Source: an uncultured Barnesiella sp. (GTDB lineage Bacteria > Bacteroidota > Bacteroidia > Bacteroidales > Barnesiellaceae). Taken from it: a stretch of 64,000 bases of DNA. The stretch lies in assembly GCA_944320015.1 (NCBI GenBank), contig CALUFO010000005.1, positions 24,001 to 88,000 on the forward strand, given 5' to 3'. The position numbers and the translations under genes are program-made. The notes under the pieces were generated by a model. That model was not told the origin of the DNA, ran no database searches, and saw only the letters and a program-made list of their open reading frames with translations. Below are positions 34,131 to 42,684 of this stretch, one piece after another (within the stretch, counting starts at the first letter, position 1; every line of letters begins with the position of its first letter).

Positions 34131-35771
34131 TTATTTCTTGGCCGGGCAAATAGGTTTGATTTGTTTGAAGAAATCGTTGCCCTTGTTATCGACGAGGATA
34201 AACGCGGGGAAGTCCTCGACTTCGATTTTCCAGATAGCTTCCATGCCCAGTTCGGGGTATTCGACACACTCGATGCTCTTGATGTTGTTCTGAGCGAGAA
34301 TCGCGGCGGGGCCGCCGATGCTGCCGAGATAGAAGCCTCCGTGTTTCTTGCAGGCGTCGGTGACAGCTTGGCTGCGGTTACCCTTGGCGAGCATAATCAT
34401 GGAGCCTCCGTGGCTCTGGAAGAGGTCTACATAGGGATCCATACGTCCGGCTGTCGTGGGTCCCATCGAACCACAGGCCATGCCTTGCGGAGTCTTGGCG
34501 GGGCCGGCGTAGTAGATGGGGTGGTCCTTGATATACTGTGGCAGGTCTTCGCCACGGTCGAGACGTTCTTTGAGTTTGGCGTGGGCGATGTCACGACCCA
34601 CGATAATCGTGCCGTTGAGCGAGAGGCGTGTAGCCACGGGGTATTTGTCGAGTTCTTTGAGGATTTCGCTCATGGGTTGGTTCAGGTCGATTTTCACCGC
34701 ATTTCCTTCACCGGCTTGACGCAATTCCTCGGGAATGAGTTCGCCGGGGTTGCTGTCGAGTTTCTCGATCCAGATACCTTCTTTGTTGATTTTACACTTG
34801 ATGTTGCGGTCGGCCGAACAGCTTACCCCCAAGCCTACGGGGCAAGAGGCGCCATGACGAGGCAGACGTATGATGCGCACGTCGTGTGCGAAATATTTAC
34901 CGCCGAATTGCGCGCCGAGACCGATGCGGTGAGCCTCTTCGAGTACTTGTTTTTCAAGTTCCACATCGCGGAACGCACGACCATACTCGTTGCCGGTGGT
35001 GGGCAGGTTGTCGTAGTAGTGAGTCGAGGCGAGTTTCACGGTGAGCAGGTTTTTCTCGGCCGAAGTGCCGCCAATGACAAACGCGATGTGATAAGGCGGG
35101 CAGGCAGCCGTACCGAGAGTCTTCATCTTCTCAACGAGGAAGGGTACGAGAGTCGCTGGGTTGAGAATGGCTTTGGTCTCTTGGTAGAGGTATGTTTTGT
35201 TGGCCGATCCACCTCCCTTGGTCACGCAGAGGAATCGATATTCCATGCCCTCGGTAGCTTCGAGGTCGATTTGCGCGGGGAGGTTGCATTTGGTATTCAC
35301 CTCTTCATACATGGAGAGAGGCGCGTTTTGCGAATAACGCAGGTTCTCCTCGGTATAGGTTTTGTACACGCCGAGCGAAAGCGCTTCTTCGTCGCAATAT
35401 CCGGTCCATACCTGTTGACCTTTCTCTCCGTGAATGATAGCGGTACCTGTATCTTGGCAGAAAGGGAGGACGCCTTTGGCGGCGACCTCGGCGTTACGCA
35501 GGAAGGTCAGGGCCACATATTTGTCGTTTTCGCTGGCTTCGGGGTCACTCAGGATTTTGGCCACTTGCTCGTTGTGCGAGCGGCGCAACATGAACGAGAC
35601 ATCACGGAAGGCGGCGTTTGCCATAGCGGTAAGCCCTTCTTTCTCGATTTTCAAGATAGGTTTTCCTTCAAATTCGCTTACCGACACATAGTCTTTCGTA
35701 AGCAAGTAATACTCGGTGGTATCTTCGCCGAGCGGGAACATAGGTTGGTACTTAAACGGTGTGATAGCCAT
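34131..35771 (-). CDS. Class I fumarate hydratase
   Basis: 546 residues, one-chain class I (iron-sulfur) fumarase. [19 protein letters not shown] carries the first cluster Cys. [31 protein letters not shown] (second Cys), [17 protein letters not shown] (further Cys) and [26 protein letters not shown] follow. An oxygen-sensitive 4Fe-4S cluster hydrates fumarate to malate. With malate dehydrogenase it forms the reductive C4 route used by anaerobic Bacteroidales. It is driven by promoter module 6 and has a strong terminator. Confidence 0.95.
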   Translation of the reverse strand: MAITPFKYQPMFPLGEDTTEYYLLTKDYVSVSEFEGKPILKIEKEGLTAMANAAFRDVSFMLRRSHNEQVAKILSDPEASENDKYVALTFLRNAEVAAKGVLPFCQDTGTAIIHGEKGQQVWTGYCDEEALSLGVYKTYTEENLRYSQNAPLSMYEEVNTKCNLPAQIDLEATEGMEYRFLCVTKGGGSANKTYLYQETKAILNPATLVPFLVEKMKTLGTAACPPYHIAFVIGGTSAEKNLLTVKLASTHYYDNLPTTGNEYGRAFRDVELEKQVLEEAHRIGLGAQFGGKYFAHDVRIIRLPRHGASCPVGLGVSCSADRNIKCKINKEGIWIEKLDSNPGELIPEELRQAGEGNAVKIDLNQPMSEILKELDKYPVATRLSLNGTIIVGRDIAHAKLKERLDRGEDLPQYIKDHPIYYAGPAKTPQGMACGSMGPTTAGRMDPYVDLFQSHGGSMIMLAKGNRSQAVTDACKKHGGFYLGSIGGPAAILAQNNIKSIECVEYPELGMEAIWKIEVEDFPAFILVDNKGNDFFKQIKPICPAKK

Positions 35772-35842
35772 AGTTATATGTTATTTTAAGTTTGTTGTCC
35801 GGTATGGAGGCCGGCAAAAAGCGGCCTCGACACGACTGTGTT

Positions 35843-35900
35843 GCAAAAATAGTGAAAGGTGAGCGCAGAAACAAATCTTTCGGGGAAGAAGTGCATTTGT
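35843..35900 (-). promoter_or_regulatory. Promoter module copy 6 (fumarase)
   Basis: Minus strand TTTG-N20-TATTTTTG in the CTCACCTTTCAC context, with -7 at 35843-35850. A weaker inverted repeat (ACAAAT/ATTTGT) precedes it, and the usual GGATGCG flank is not recognisable. About 75 bases before the start. Confidence 0.55.
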
Positions 35901-35978
35901 ATGAAGATGCCATAAAAAGGGGGATACGGCGGATTTACTTTGCGGTACCATATATGGGAAATCAAACAAGTAAATTTT

Positions 35979-36737
35979 ATGGAAAAGAATTATCAAAACG
36001 AAAACAAGAGGCGACGTAGCTCCCGCGAGTTGCTCATGGAACGAATCTCGCGCCAGTATCCGAGCCGGCAGGTCGATAGCGACGACGAGTTGTTCGACGC
36101 GCTGGAAGAGTATGATACCCTGCTCAACGAGCGGTATGAGCGCTTGGCCGACGACCAGAGTAGATTGTGCAAGTTGTTCATGGCGAATCCCAAAATGGGA
36201 GCGTTCATCTCGGACGTTATCGGGGGCGAAGACGCGCTCATCGCCTGTGTGCGCTATTTCGGGAAAGATGTGCTCGACTGCGCCGAGGACGAGGGACGCA
36301 TGGCCGAGTTGCGCAAAGCCAATGACGAGTATTTGTCACGCATGGCGAGATTCAATGAACTGGAATCGCAAATGCATGAGAACTTGGAAAAGAGCAGCCG
36401 CTGCATGAAGCGGTTCAAATCGAGCAAAGGCATGAGCGACGAGGAGTTCGAGGGATTTCTCGATCGGGTATATCATTTGTGCAACCATGTGTTTATGGGC
36501 GAGTTGAACGACGAGGTATTGGAATTGCTATTCAAAGGTCTTTATTATGACAGGGACCTGTCGTGTGCCGAGCGCGACGCCGAGGTGCGCGGTCGCAACG
36601 AACGCATCACATTCGAAAAAAGGGATCGCGGCGGCGACTCGTTGCCGCCGCTACGCAACGGAGGCAGTTTCGAGTCGGACGCAGACTATTCTCCCATATT
36701 CGGGAACCGCCGTCGCCGCAGTGTGTGGGATTTGTAG
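35979..36737 (+). CDS. Scaffold-like protein of a capsid operon
   Basis: 252 residues from the ATG at 35979 (MEKNYQNENKRRRSSREL); the frame is open to 35940 but that is untranslated leader by position. It is highly charged and helical: ERYERLADDQSRLCKLF, then NPKMGAFISDVIGGEDALIAC, coiled helices, and LNDEVLELLFKGLYYDRDL. It ends in EVRGRNERI and an RNRRRRS-rich tail. The helical, charged build, basic end and place directly before a capsid-like gene fit a phage scaffolding protein. From memory, proteins with the NP.....L.D...G.D....(V/I)..(F/Y)G and EVRGRN pattern occur in Bacteroidales prophages. Function is inferred. Confidence 0.6.
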   Translation: MEKNYQNENKRRRSSRELLMERISRQYPSRQVDSDDELFDALEEYDTLLNERYERLADDQSRLCKLFMANPKMGAFISDVIGGEDALIACVRYFGKDVLDCAEDEGRMAELRKANDEYLSRMARFNELESQMHENLEKSSRCMKRFKSSKGMSDEEFEGFLDRVYHLCNHVFMGELNDEVLELLFKGLYYDRDLSCAERDAEVRGRNERITFEKRDRGGDSLPPLRNGGSFESDADYSPIFGNRRRRSVWDL

Positions 36738-36789
36738 TTTCGAGAGAGGAAATAATCTATGTTTTGTTGAATTTTAAATAGGAAAAACG

Positions 36790-38196
36790 ATGAAAGAATT
36801 TTTATTGAAGTGGAAAAAGCCGTTGCTGTGGTTGGCCGGTTTTGTTGCATTGCTCGTGTGCTGGCACATTTGGGAGAGCCTGTTTGAAACCGGTGTCGCG
36901 TTGGCGGCGGTAATTCCCGGGATGTCGGGAGGCAAGCTGGTCACCGACGAGCCTGTCACCACACATCTCGTGCGAGAGAATAGCCCTTCGTTGCTTCGTA
37001 ACGAAGTGGATAAACGCATTGTGAAGATACGCCCCATGTCGACACCGATCGACCAATTGTCGAGGTGGAACGGAGCCCGCAAGGCGTCGTCGATGATTGT
37101 CGATTACTATTCGGTCGACGTGAAGCCTACCAAATCGTATATGAAAACGGCTTATGCGTCGCCGGGCTCATCGGCCGTAAACGAGTCGCACAAAAAAGCG
37201 AAGATCGACGCCGTGGACAATAGCATCTTTGAAGTGTCGGATACGATTCTCGTACAAGGGGTGAAGGGGTATGAGCTTTCCGACGGCAAGACTTTGTCAA
37301 AAGCCGATTTGGTTCTTTATGTATCGGCCAAAGACGAGGAGACCGGCTCGCTGACGGTCTATCCTATCAACGGCTTGACCATCGGGACAATCGTGAATTG
37401 TGTTCCCTCGATACCGGCCAATACCCCGCTTATCCGCATGGGGCGGGCGGCCTCTGAACTCGACGTGCAGACCGCCCAATTTGCGACCCTGCCTGTCAAA
37501 AGCCAGAACTATTGTCAGATATTCAAGATGCAGATCGAGCAATCGACCTTCCAAAAGATAGCCAACAAGGAAGTCGAGTGGGATTTTTCCGACGCCGAGG
37601 AAGCCGCCATTTACGATATGCGTCTGGGCATGGAGAAGAGTTTCATGTTTGGTGTGAAGAGCACCATTTTCGACCCTCGCAAGAAAGAGAATGTCATGCT
37701 CACCGACGGCATCTGGTGGCAGGCCGGCAACCATTACACCTATAATCCCACCGTGGAGATGACACAAAACGACTTGATCGATATGATGCGTCAGGCCTTC
37801 ATCGGGAATGGAGGTAACCGGCGGAAGGTCCTGATCGGCGGCTCGTCGTTCATAGGCCGCATCAACAAAATCGAAATGACCAAAGTCGTAATGGCTCGGG
37901 AAGACAAGGTGCAATGGGGTATCGACTTCTCGGAAATCAAGTCGAAATTCGGCAAATTGTATGTGCTCTATTCCGAGGTGTTCGACGATTGCGGCATGAC
38001 CGACTATGGGTTTATCTTCGACCCTGAGTTTATTCAAAAATGGTCGCACGTCCCGTTTGACGCGCAAGAACTCGATTTGAAGAAATCGGGAGTGCGCAAC
38101 ACCGACGCTCTGGTGCTGACCGAAGCCAGTTGCCTGACACTGCGCTACCCGGCGGCACACATGCGCATCGAGCCGGAAATCCCCGACGAGGGTTAA
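36790..38196 (+). CDS. Major capsid protein-like (SU10/DUF5309-like)
   Basis: 468 residues. One hydrophobic helix near the N-terminus (LLWLAGFVALLVCWHIW, about 12-28) is followed by RNEVDKRIVKIRPMSTPIDQL. The middle matches an SU10/DUF5309-type major capsid pattern: QIFKMQIEQSTFQKIANKEV then AAIYDMRLGMEKSFMFG. The late GGSSFIGRINKIEM and WGIDFSEIKSKFG fit the same fold. An N-terminal membrane helix on a capsid protein is unusual; it may be a cleaved leader or delta domain. Gene order (scaffold-like gene before, terminator-like hairpin after) fits. I did not run a search, so the family is an inference from pattern. Confidence 0.65.
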   Translation: MKEFLLKWKKPLLWLAGFVALLVCWHIWESLFETGVALAAVIPGMSGGKLVTDEPVTTHLVRENSPSLLRNEVDKRIVKIRPMSTPIDQLSRWNGARKASSMIVDYYSVDVKPTKSYMKTAYASPGSSAVNESHKKAKIDAVDNSIFEVSDTILVQGVKGYELSDGKTLSKADLVLYVSAKDEETGSLTVYPINGLTIGTIVNCVPSIPANTPLIRMGRAASELDVQTAQFATLPVKSQNYCQIFKMQIEQSTFQKIANKEVEWDFSDAEEAAIYDMRLGMEKSFMFGVKSTIFDPRKKENVMLTDGIWWQAGNHYTYNPTVEMTQNDLIDMMRQAFIGNGGNRRKVLIGGSSFIGRINKIEMTKVVMAREDKVQWGIDFSEIKSKFGKLYVLYSEVFDDCGMTDYGFIFDPEFIQKWSHVPFDAQELDLKKSGVRNTDALVLTEASCLTLRYPAAHMRIEPEIPDEG

Positions 38197-38233
38197 CGGA
38201 CTGCTCGGGTAGCGATTCAGGGGGACTCTGAAC

Positions 38234-38271
38234 GGGCAACCGGGCGTTTCAATTCCCGGTTGCCCATCTTT
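38234..38271 (+). terminator. Strong hairpin after the capsid-like gene
   Basis: GGGCAACCGGG (38234-38244) pairs perfectly with CCCGGTTGCCC (38255-38265), followed by ATCTTTC. The weak T-run suggests a partial terminator that would keep capsid mRNA in excess over the genes downstream. Confidence 0.7.
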
Positions 38272-38297
38272 CAATCAACAATCAAAGAGAAAAGGAT

Positions 38298-38678
38298 ATG
38301 ATGAAAATTTATCAAACCCAATTGGGGAATTTATCGACTTCGATAGTCGTCAACGGCGTGCCTCGCCGGATTCAATTTTTCGCACGGAACGGGGTGAACG
38401 GGATTTTCTCTACCGACGACGAACAGCTACAACAAGCCATGGAAAAAAGCCGAAGTTATGGCAAACGGTTCAAACTGATGGAGACACCTCGGCCTCAACC
38501 CGAAGTGACCTATACGATGGTTCCCGACGTGCGCACTTGGCAGGAGGCTCGGGACTATTTGCGAAAGGAGCCGTATAACCTCCCGGACGAGGAGGTCTCC
38601 ACCCCCGCTCTTATCGAACTGGCGGGAGAGCGGCTGCACTTGATTTTTACACATTTGAAGAAAGGGAAGAAACGATGA
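38298..38678 (+). CDS. Small head-associated protein of the capsid operon
   Basis: 126 residues. GNLSTSIVVNGVPRRIQFFARNG and GIFSTDDEQLQQAMEKSRSYGKRF form a small beta domain followed by a helix, as in phage proteins encoded just after the capsid gene. TWQEARDYLRKEPYNLP and IELAGERLHLIF give a short helical end. Two ATGs lie side by side (38298, 38301) after AAAGGAT. Its stop overlaps the next start (ATGA at 38675-38678), so translation is coupled. No certain family is assigned. Confidence 0.55.
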   Translation: MMKIYQTQLGNLSTSIVVNGVPRRIQFFARNGVNGIFSTDDEQLQQAMEKSRSYGKRFKLMETPRPQPEVTYTMVPDVRTWQEARDYLRKEPYNLPDEEVSTPALIELAGERLHLIFTHLKKGKKR

Positions 38679-39778
38679 GAGCGACAGTTCACAGCCATTT
38701 GCGGGGAGACAACGGATGCTTGGGATTGTACTACGGGTTGGAACCCCTTTTGGCGGATTTTCCCGAAGGCGGCTTGCCGGGCGAGTTTTTTATCAACGGG
38801 AAAAGCCAATCTATTTGGATATGGGATTCGATGAAACAAACTTGGTGCGACTCGAACCACGCGGTTCCGGCTCCGGTCATCGGGGTCATCACCGATCCCA
38901 AGAATTTCAGCCCCACGGTAGAACCGGGAGAACCGGCCTGCTATGTATATATCGCCCGAGAAAAAGGCACTTATGTATTCCCTTCCCTGCAAGAGGGAGC
39001 GACCTTGACAATCGAGACCGACATGGCGTCGGCTATCTCGCTCGTATGGGACGGGACGGTATGGCGCAACTATGTGACGCCGTTGCAATTCGACGGGATA
39101 GGAGCGCCCCATTTCCTGTATCGGGGATTGTGGTCGGCGCAATATACATATAGCTCGACCGGAGGGATTGTCGATGTAGTGAGATTGCAGGACAAATACT
39201 ACCGGGTAAAGTCGGCGGTGGAAAGCACAAATGAAAAGCCTTCCGACTCGGACGATTGGGAAGAGGCTCCTCGCTTTTGCGCGATAGCCGACCAACTGGA
39301 TTTGAGACCTAACGAATTGATCATACTTGATGAGCGCCAGTGCATACGGACGACCAACCTATTGTCTTCGTGGGATATGTGCGACGGAGAGATTCGTCAC
39401 CTCGAAACAGGCACCTTTTTGTCGCAAGCCGGCGAATTGCGGGTTCCCATAGGCTCGGCCGAATTGGTGATAAGCCCTATATCGAAAGGATTTGTGATAT
39501 ACGGCAACAACAAGAAGGTCATGCAAATCGATTTCGATACCGACAAAATCGTCACGCTCACCATGGGCGACCCTCACCTCGAAGGCTCATACAGGCTCTC
39601 GGTTTCGCCTCGGCAAATAGAGCATTCGTATTTCGACGGGAACGGGACAAGAGTCCGTTATTTCAGCATTTCGGCCAACGGCATGAACGGAATCTTGAAA
39701 AAATGGACCGACACACTTTCGGAAGGAGACATATATGTCGATGAAAACAATTTCTTAAAACAAAAACAGAGTGAATGA
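38675..39778 (+). CDS. Phage fibre/decoration-like protein
   Basis: 367 residues. GLPGEFFINGKSQSIWIWD and QTWCDSNH resemble the repeated head of tail-fibre proteins. LYRGLWSAQYTYSSTGGIVDVVRLQDKYYRVK followed by KPSDSDDWEEAPRF has the W......Y..G..V...(G/D).Y(Y/F)...........W.. layout of the small chitin-binding-like module found on phage fibres. The C-terminal half (VPIGSAELVISPISKGF, SYRLSVSPRQIEHSYFD) is beta-rich. It overlaps the genes on either side by 4 bases each. It is probably a surface-exposed head or tail fibre; the function is not established. Confidence 0.55.
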   Translation: MRATVHSHLRGDNGCLGLYYGLEPLLADFPEGGLPGEFFINGKSQSIWIWDSMKQTWCDSNHAVPAPVIGVITDPKNFSPTVEPGEPACYVYIAREKGTYVFPSLQEGATLTIETDMASAISLVWDGTVWRNYVTPLQFDGIGAPHFLYRGLWSAQYTYSSTGGIVDVVRLQDKYYRVKSAVESTNEKPSDSDDWEEAPRFCAIADQLDLRPNELIILDERQCIRTTNLLSSWDMCDGEIRHLETGTFLSQAGELRVPIGSAELVISPISKGFVIYGNNKKVMQIDFDTDKIVTLTMGDPHLEGSYRLSVSPRQIEHSYFDGNGTRVRYFSISANGMNGILKKWTDTLSEGDIYVDENNFLKQKQSE

Positions 39779-40401
39779 TGAAAGTAACTGTGAGTGAATT
39801 GGTCGAGCGGGTCAAAGTGAATATGGAGGAACTGACCGATGTGCGGGAAGTCGACATTTCGATGGAGATAGGGATAGACATCGAGCAATATATACAGGAA
39901 AAAATACCCGACGCATTGCTTGCGGTGTGGAGCACGGAACCCGCCGCGTCGTTGCCTCAGGTCGACTGCGCCACATCGTTGCAGCCCCAGAGCCGCCCCG
40001 ATGGAAGCGGACGGGTGATTTTGCCCGACGATGTGTGGCGTATGGTCGAGTTCTGTATCGAGGGTTGGCGGCAACCTGTCACAACCTTTATCGACCACTC
40101 CTCGCCAATGTATGAATTGCAATTCAACCGGTACACCCGTGGCGGAATATCGTCGCCCGTGTGCGTCCTGTCGAAAGACGGAGGGCAAAAGTGCCTCGAT
40201 TATTACTCTTTGCCCCCTCATGTGGAATTGCATCGGGTGAAATCGGCCCGTTATGTGGCATACCCCGACAAGAATGCCTCATCGTATGAAATAAGCCCGT
40301 CGTTAATACCCGTCGTATGCTATACCTGTGCGGCTCTTGTGTATGAAATCTTGGGGCGACCCGAGCAAGCCGCAGCCATGCTACGTTGCATAGTGCGGTA
40401 A
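39775..40401 (+). CDS. Neck/connector-like protein of the capsid operon
   Basis: 208 residues. The N-terminal MKVTVSELVERVKVNMEELTD and DIEQYIQEKIPDALLAV are helical. A central beta part (ILPDDVWRMVEF, YELQFNRYTRGGISSPVC) is followed by IPVVCYTCAALVYEILGRPEQAAAML, a helix like that ending many head-tail connector proteins. It overlaps the previous gene by 4 bases and is the last of the operon; porE on the minus strand follows after a repeat fragment. Family assignment is uncertain. Confidence 0.5.
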   Translation: MMKVTVSELVERVKVNMEELTDVREVDISMEIGIDIEQYIQEKIPDALLAVWSTEPAASLPQVDCATSLQPQSRPDGSGRVILPDDVWRMVEFCIEGWRQPVTTFIDHSSPMYELQFNRYTRGGISSPVCVLSKDGGQKCLDYYSLPPHVELHRVKSARYVAYPDKNASSYEISPSLIPVVCYTCAALVYEILGRPEQAAAMLRCIVR

Positions 40402-40420
40402 AAAATGTATCTACCCTGCG

Positions 40421-40485
40421 TTGCGCCAGCCATATAGGGGGAGACACCGAGGGACGGTAGTCCCGAGGAGATGGGTTGAAAACTG
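40421..40485 (+). repeat. Hairpin-repeat fragment
   Basis: A partial module: GCGTTGCGCCAGCCATATAGG, then GGGGAGACACCGAGGGACGG and GTCCCGAGGAGATGGG. Its left stem arm is degraded and the core is missing. It marks the end of the capsid-like operon. The rest of the gap to 40591 contains a run of C residues (40517-40526) and no gene. Confidence 0.6.
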
Positions 40486-40591
40486 AGAGGGTAAAAATCT
40501 GTGTGTGAGAGGTTTACCCCCCCCCTCGAAAGAAACTTGTAAGGAACGGAGGGGGCTCGGAAAGTGTTGGATATGATGAAAAAAGCCGGCG

Positions 40592-42559
40592 TCAATATAG
40601 ATTCCAAGTGATAGAAAGGACTTGAAATTCGGTGCGCCGATTTATTTGATTGGCGATTTCTTGGTCTTCGGGCGAAAGGGTGCCGATATAGGTTTCGTCG
40701 AGCACATCGCCCTCTTTGAACTGAGGATATTGGGTAGCCAGTTTTTTGGTGACCACTTTGGGTTTGCTCTCGCCGTATCCTTTGGGTTGCAGGCGTCCGG
40801 GGTCGATGCCCGATTTGATGAGGTAGTCGACTACCGATTGGGCGCGCCGTTCCGATAGCCGCAGGTTGTACTGCTCGCTTCCTTTCAAGTCGGTGTGAGC
40901 ACCCAGTTCGATCGATACGTTGGGGTTGTCGTCGAGCATTTTGACCAATTCGTTGAGTGAGGTTTCCGACTCGGGGCGCAAGGTGGCGCGGTCGAAATCG
41001 AAGAATATGTTTTCGATCAGTATGGGTTTGCTGATGGACGACAGCACGAAATTGACCCCATACTCGGCATCTTCTTCCTTATCGTCCGAGATAAACTCTT
41101 GTTTCGAGTTGAGGTAGCCCCGGCAACTGGCCAGCATCACATAGTGTACGCCCCGGTCGAGCTTGAATCGGAAACTGCCGTCTTTGCGGGCAATTTCTTT
41201 TTGGTTCGACCCGTCGTTTCCCACGATGCGAATAGTGGCTTCGGGGACGGGCTCGTCGTCTTTGTCGATGACCACTCCGCTTATCCACACGCTTATCGAG
41301 GGCAGTTCGAAACTGTAAATGTTGTCATAGCCGCGTCCGTCGCCACGGTTTGACGAGAAGAATCCGGTTTCTCCCTCTCCGAATGTAATCCCGAAATCGT
41401 CGGCCTGCGAGTTGATGGGAGCTTTCATATTCTCGATTTGCCAAAATCCCGACTCGTTCATTCTTGCCTTGAAAATATCGAGCCCGCCCATGCCCGGGTG
41501 GCCGTCCGAGGCGAAGTAAAGGTCACCGTTCGAGCGAATGTAGGGAAACATTTCATCACCCGGAGTATTGATTTGTACGCCCAGATTTTCGAGGGAACCC
41601 TCTTTGTCGGTAAGCGAGATGCGCCAGAGGTCTTTTCCCCCGTATCCACCCGGCATGTCGGAGACGAAATAGAGGTATTCGCCGTCGGGCGATACGGCAG
41701 GCTGGCCAAATGCCGAAAGGGTATCGGCCGTGATTTCAAATTTCTGCGGTGCGCTCCACTGGGCTCCCGTGCGGGTCGAGGTATATATCTCGACCGAGGT
41801 GTCGGCATTGGGTTCGCGCCGCGCCTTGCTCAGGTACATCGTGGTACCGTCGGGGCTGAAACTGATTATCCCCTCGTCCTCGTCGGTATTCACGTCGCCC
41901 TCGACAGGCTCGGGTTTTTGCCAAGCTCCCCGCTCGTTTTTCTTGGAGAAATATATGTCGCAGTTTTTGGTTCCGGTAATCCCGCTCTTGTCCTTACCCA
42001 ACGATTTCTCGGTCGACGAGGTGAAATAGAGCTGGTCGAAATCGGTGCCTAAAAACATGGGGGCGAAGTCGCTGCGGCGCGAATTGAGTATCGTCGCTTT
42101 TTTCACGACATACCGGGTGGGAGTCTTCTTCCATTGGGGAGCAAGGTTGCACCCTCGTATCCCGTTTTTGGCGAGAGCGCTTTGGGGGTTGGTTTCAAGG
42201 AAGGCTTGGTAGTTTTTCACGGCATCCTTGTACTTCCCCTCGTACTGTTGGCTGCGGGCGAGGTAAAAGAGTGCCATGCTGTCGGGGTAGTCATACCGTA
42301 TAGCATTTTGATAGGCTGCCGAACTGCGGGGCGCCATGTTGATGCGTCGGTAGCATTCGCCCATTTTGAAAGCGATTTCTCCGCGCAGTTTGCGTTCTTT
42401 GCGGGGATTGGTCTTGCTGTAAACTTTCCGGTAGGTTTGGGCTGCGTCGTAAAATTCGCCACGCTCATACTGTTCGTTGGCGACACTCAGTTTCGCCCCC
42501 GAACAAGCACTCAGCAGCGCTGTGGCCGCCAATCCCCAAAGTACCGTTTTTATCTTCAT
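40592..42559 (-). CDS. porE: PorE-like T9SS outer-membrane lipoprotein (TPR, WD40-like, CnaB-like, OmpA)
   Basis: 655 residues from the ATG at 42559 (MKIKTVLWGLAATALLSACSG, lipoprotein signal). TPR repeats (about 25-135) are followed by a beta-propeller with PD40-type strands (ISFSPDGTTMYLSKARR, AVSPDGEYLYFVSDMPGG, GDLYFASDGHPGMGGLDIF). Next come a carboxypeptidase-like regulatory domain (about 430-520) and a C-terminal OmpA domain (IFFDFDRATLRPES, LGAHTDLKGSEQYN, LRLSERRAQSVVDYL). This order is that of PorE/PG1058, which anchors the type IX secretion machinery to peptidoglycan. An upstream frame to 43447 is a shadow of queA and was not used. Confidence 0.9.
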   Translation of the reverse strand: MKIKTVLWGLAATALLSACSGAKLSVANEQYERGEFYDAAQTYRKVYSKTNPRKERKLRGEIAFKMGECYRRINMAPRSSAAYQNAIRYDYPDSMALFYLARSQQYEGKYKDAVKNYQAFLETNPQSALAKNGIRGCNLAPQWKKTPTRYVVKKATILNSRRSDFAPMFLGTDFDQLYFTSSTEKSLGKDKSGITGTKNCDIYFSKKNERGAWQKPEPVEGDVNTDEDEGIISFSPDGTTMYLSKARREPNADTSVEIYTSTRTGAQWSAPQKFEITADTLSAFGQPAVSPDGEYLYFVSDMPGGYGGKDLWRISLTDKEGSLENLGVQINTPGDEMFPYIRSNGDLYFASDGHPGMGGLDIFKARMNESGFWQIENMKAPINSQADDFGITFGEGETGFFSSNRGDGRGYDNIYSFELPSISVWISGVVIDKDDEPVPEATIRIVGNDGSNQKEIARKDGSFRFKLDRGVHYVMLASCRGYLNSKQEFISDDKEEDAEYGVNFVLSSISKPILIENIFFDFDRATLRPESETSLNELVKMLDDNPNVSIELGAHTDLKGSEQYNLRLSERRAQSVVDYLIKSGIDPGRLQPKGYGESKPKVVTKKLATQYPQFKEGDVLDETYIGTLSPEDQEIANQINRRTEFQVLSITWNLY

Positions 42560-42684
42560 CTCGTTTGCTTGGACAGACAGCAAAACGAGCGGAAGCCTTC
42601 CCGCCCGTTTGTGTTTGAGTTGTTGGCTATTATAGATACGTTTTTTTTGCCGTTTTATTGTGTTTCCCGGGCGGTGAAAGGCGA

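Noticed and set aside
34104..35789. 561-residue plus-strand ORF opposite fumarase
   Set aside because: It is the antisense shadow of a conserved enzyme in GC-biased codons; no family motif, signal or promoter on that strand.
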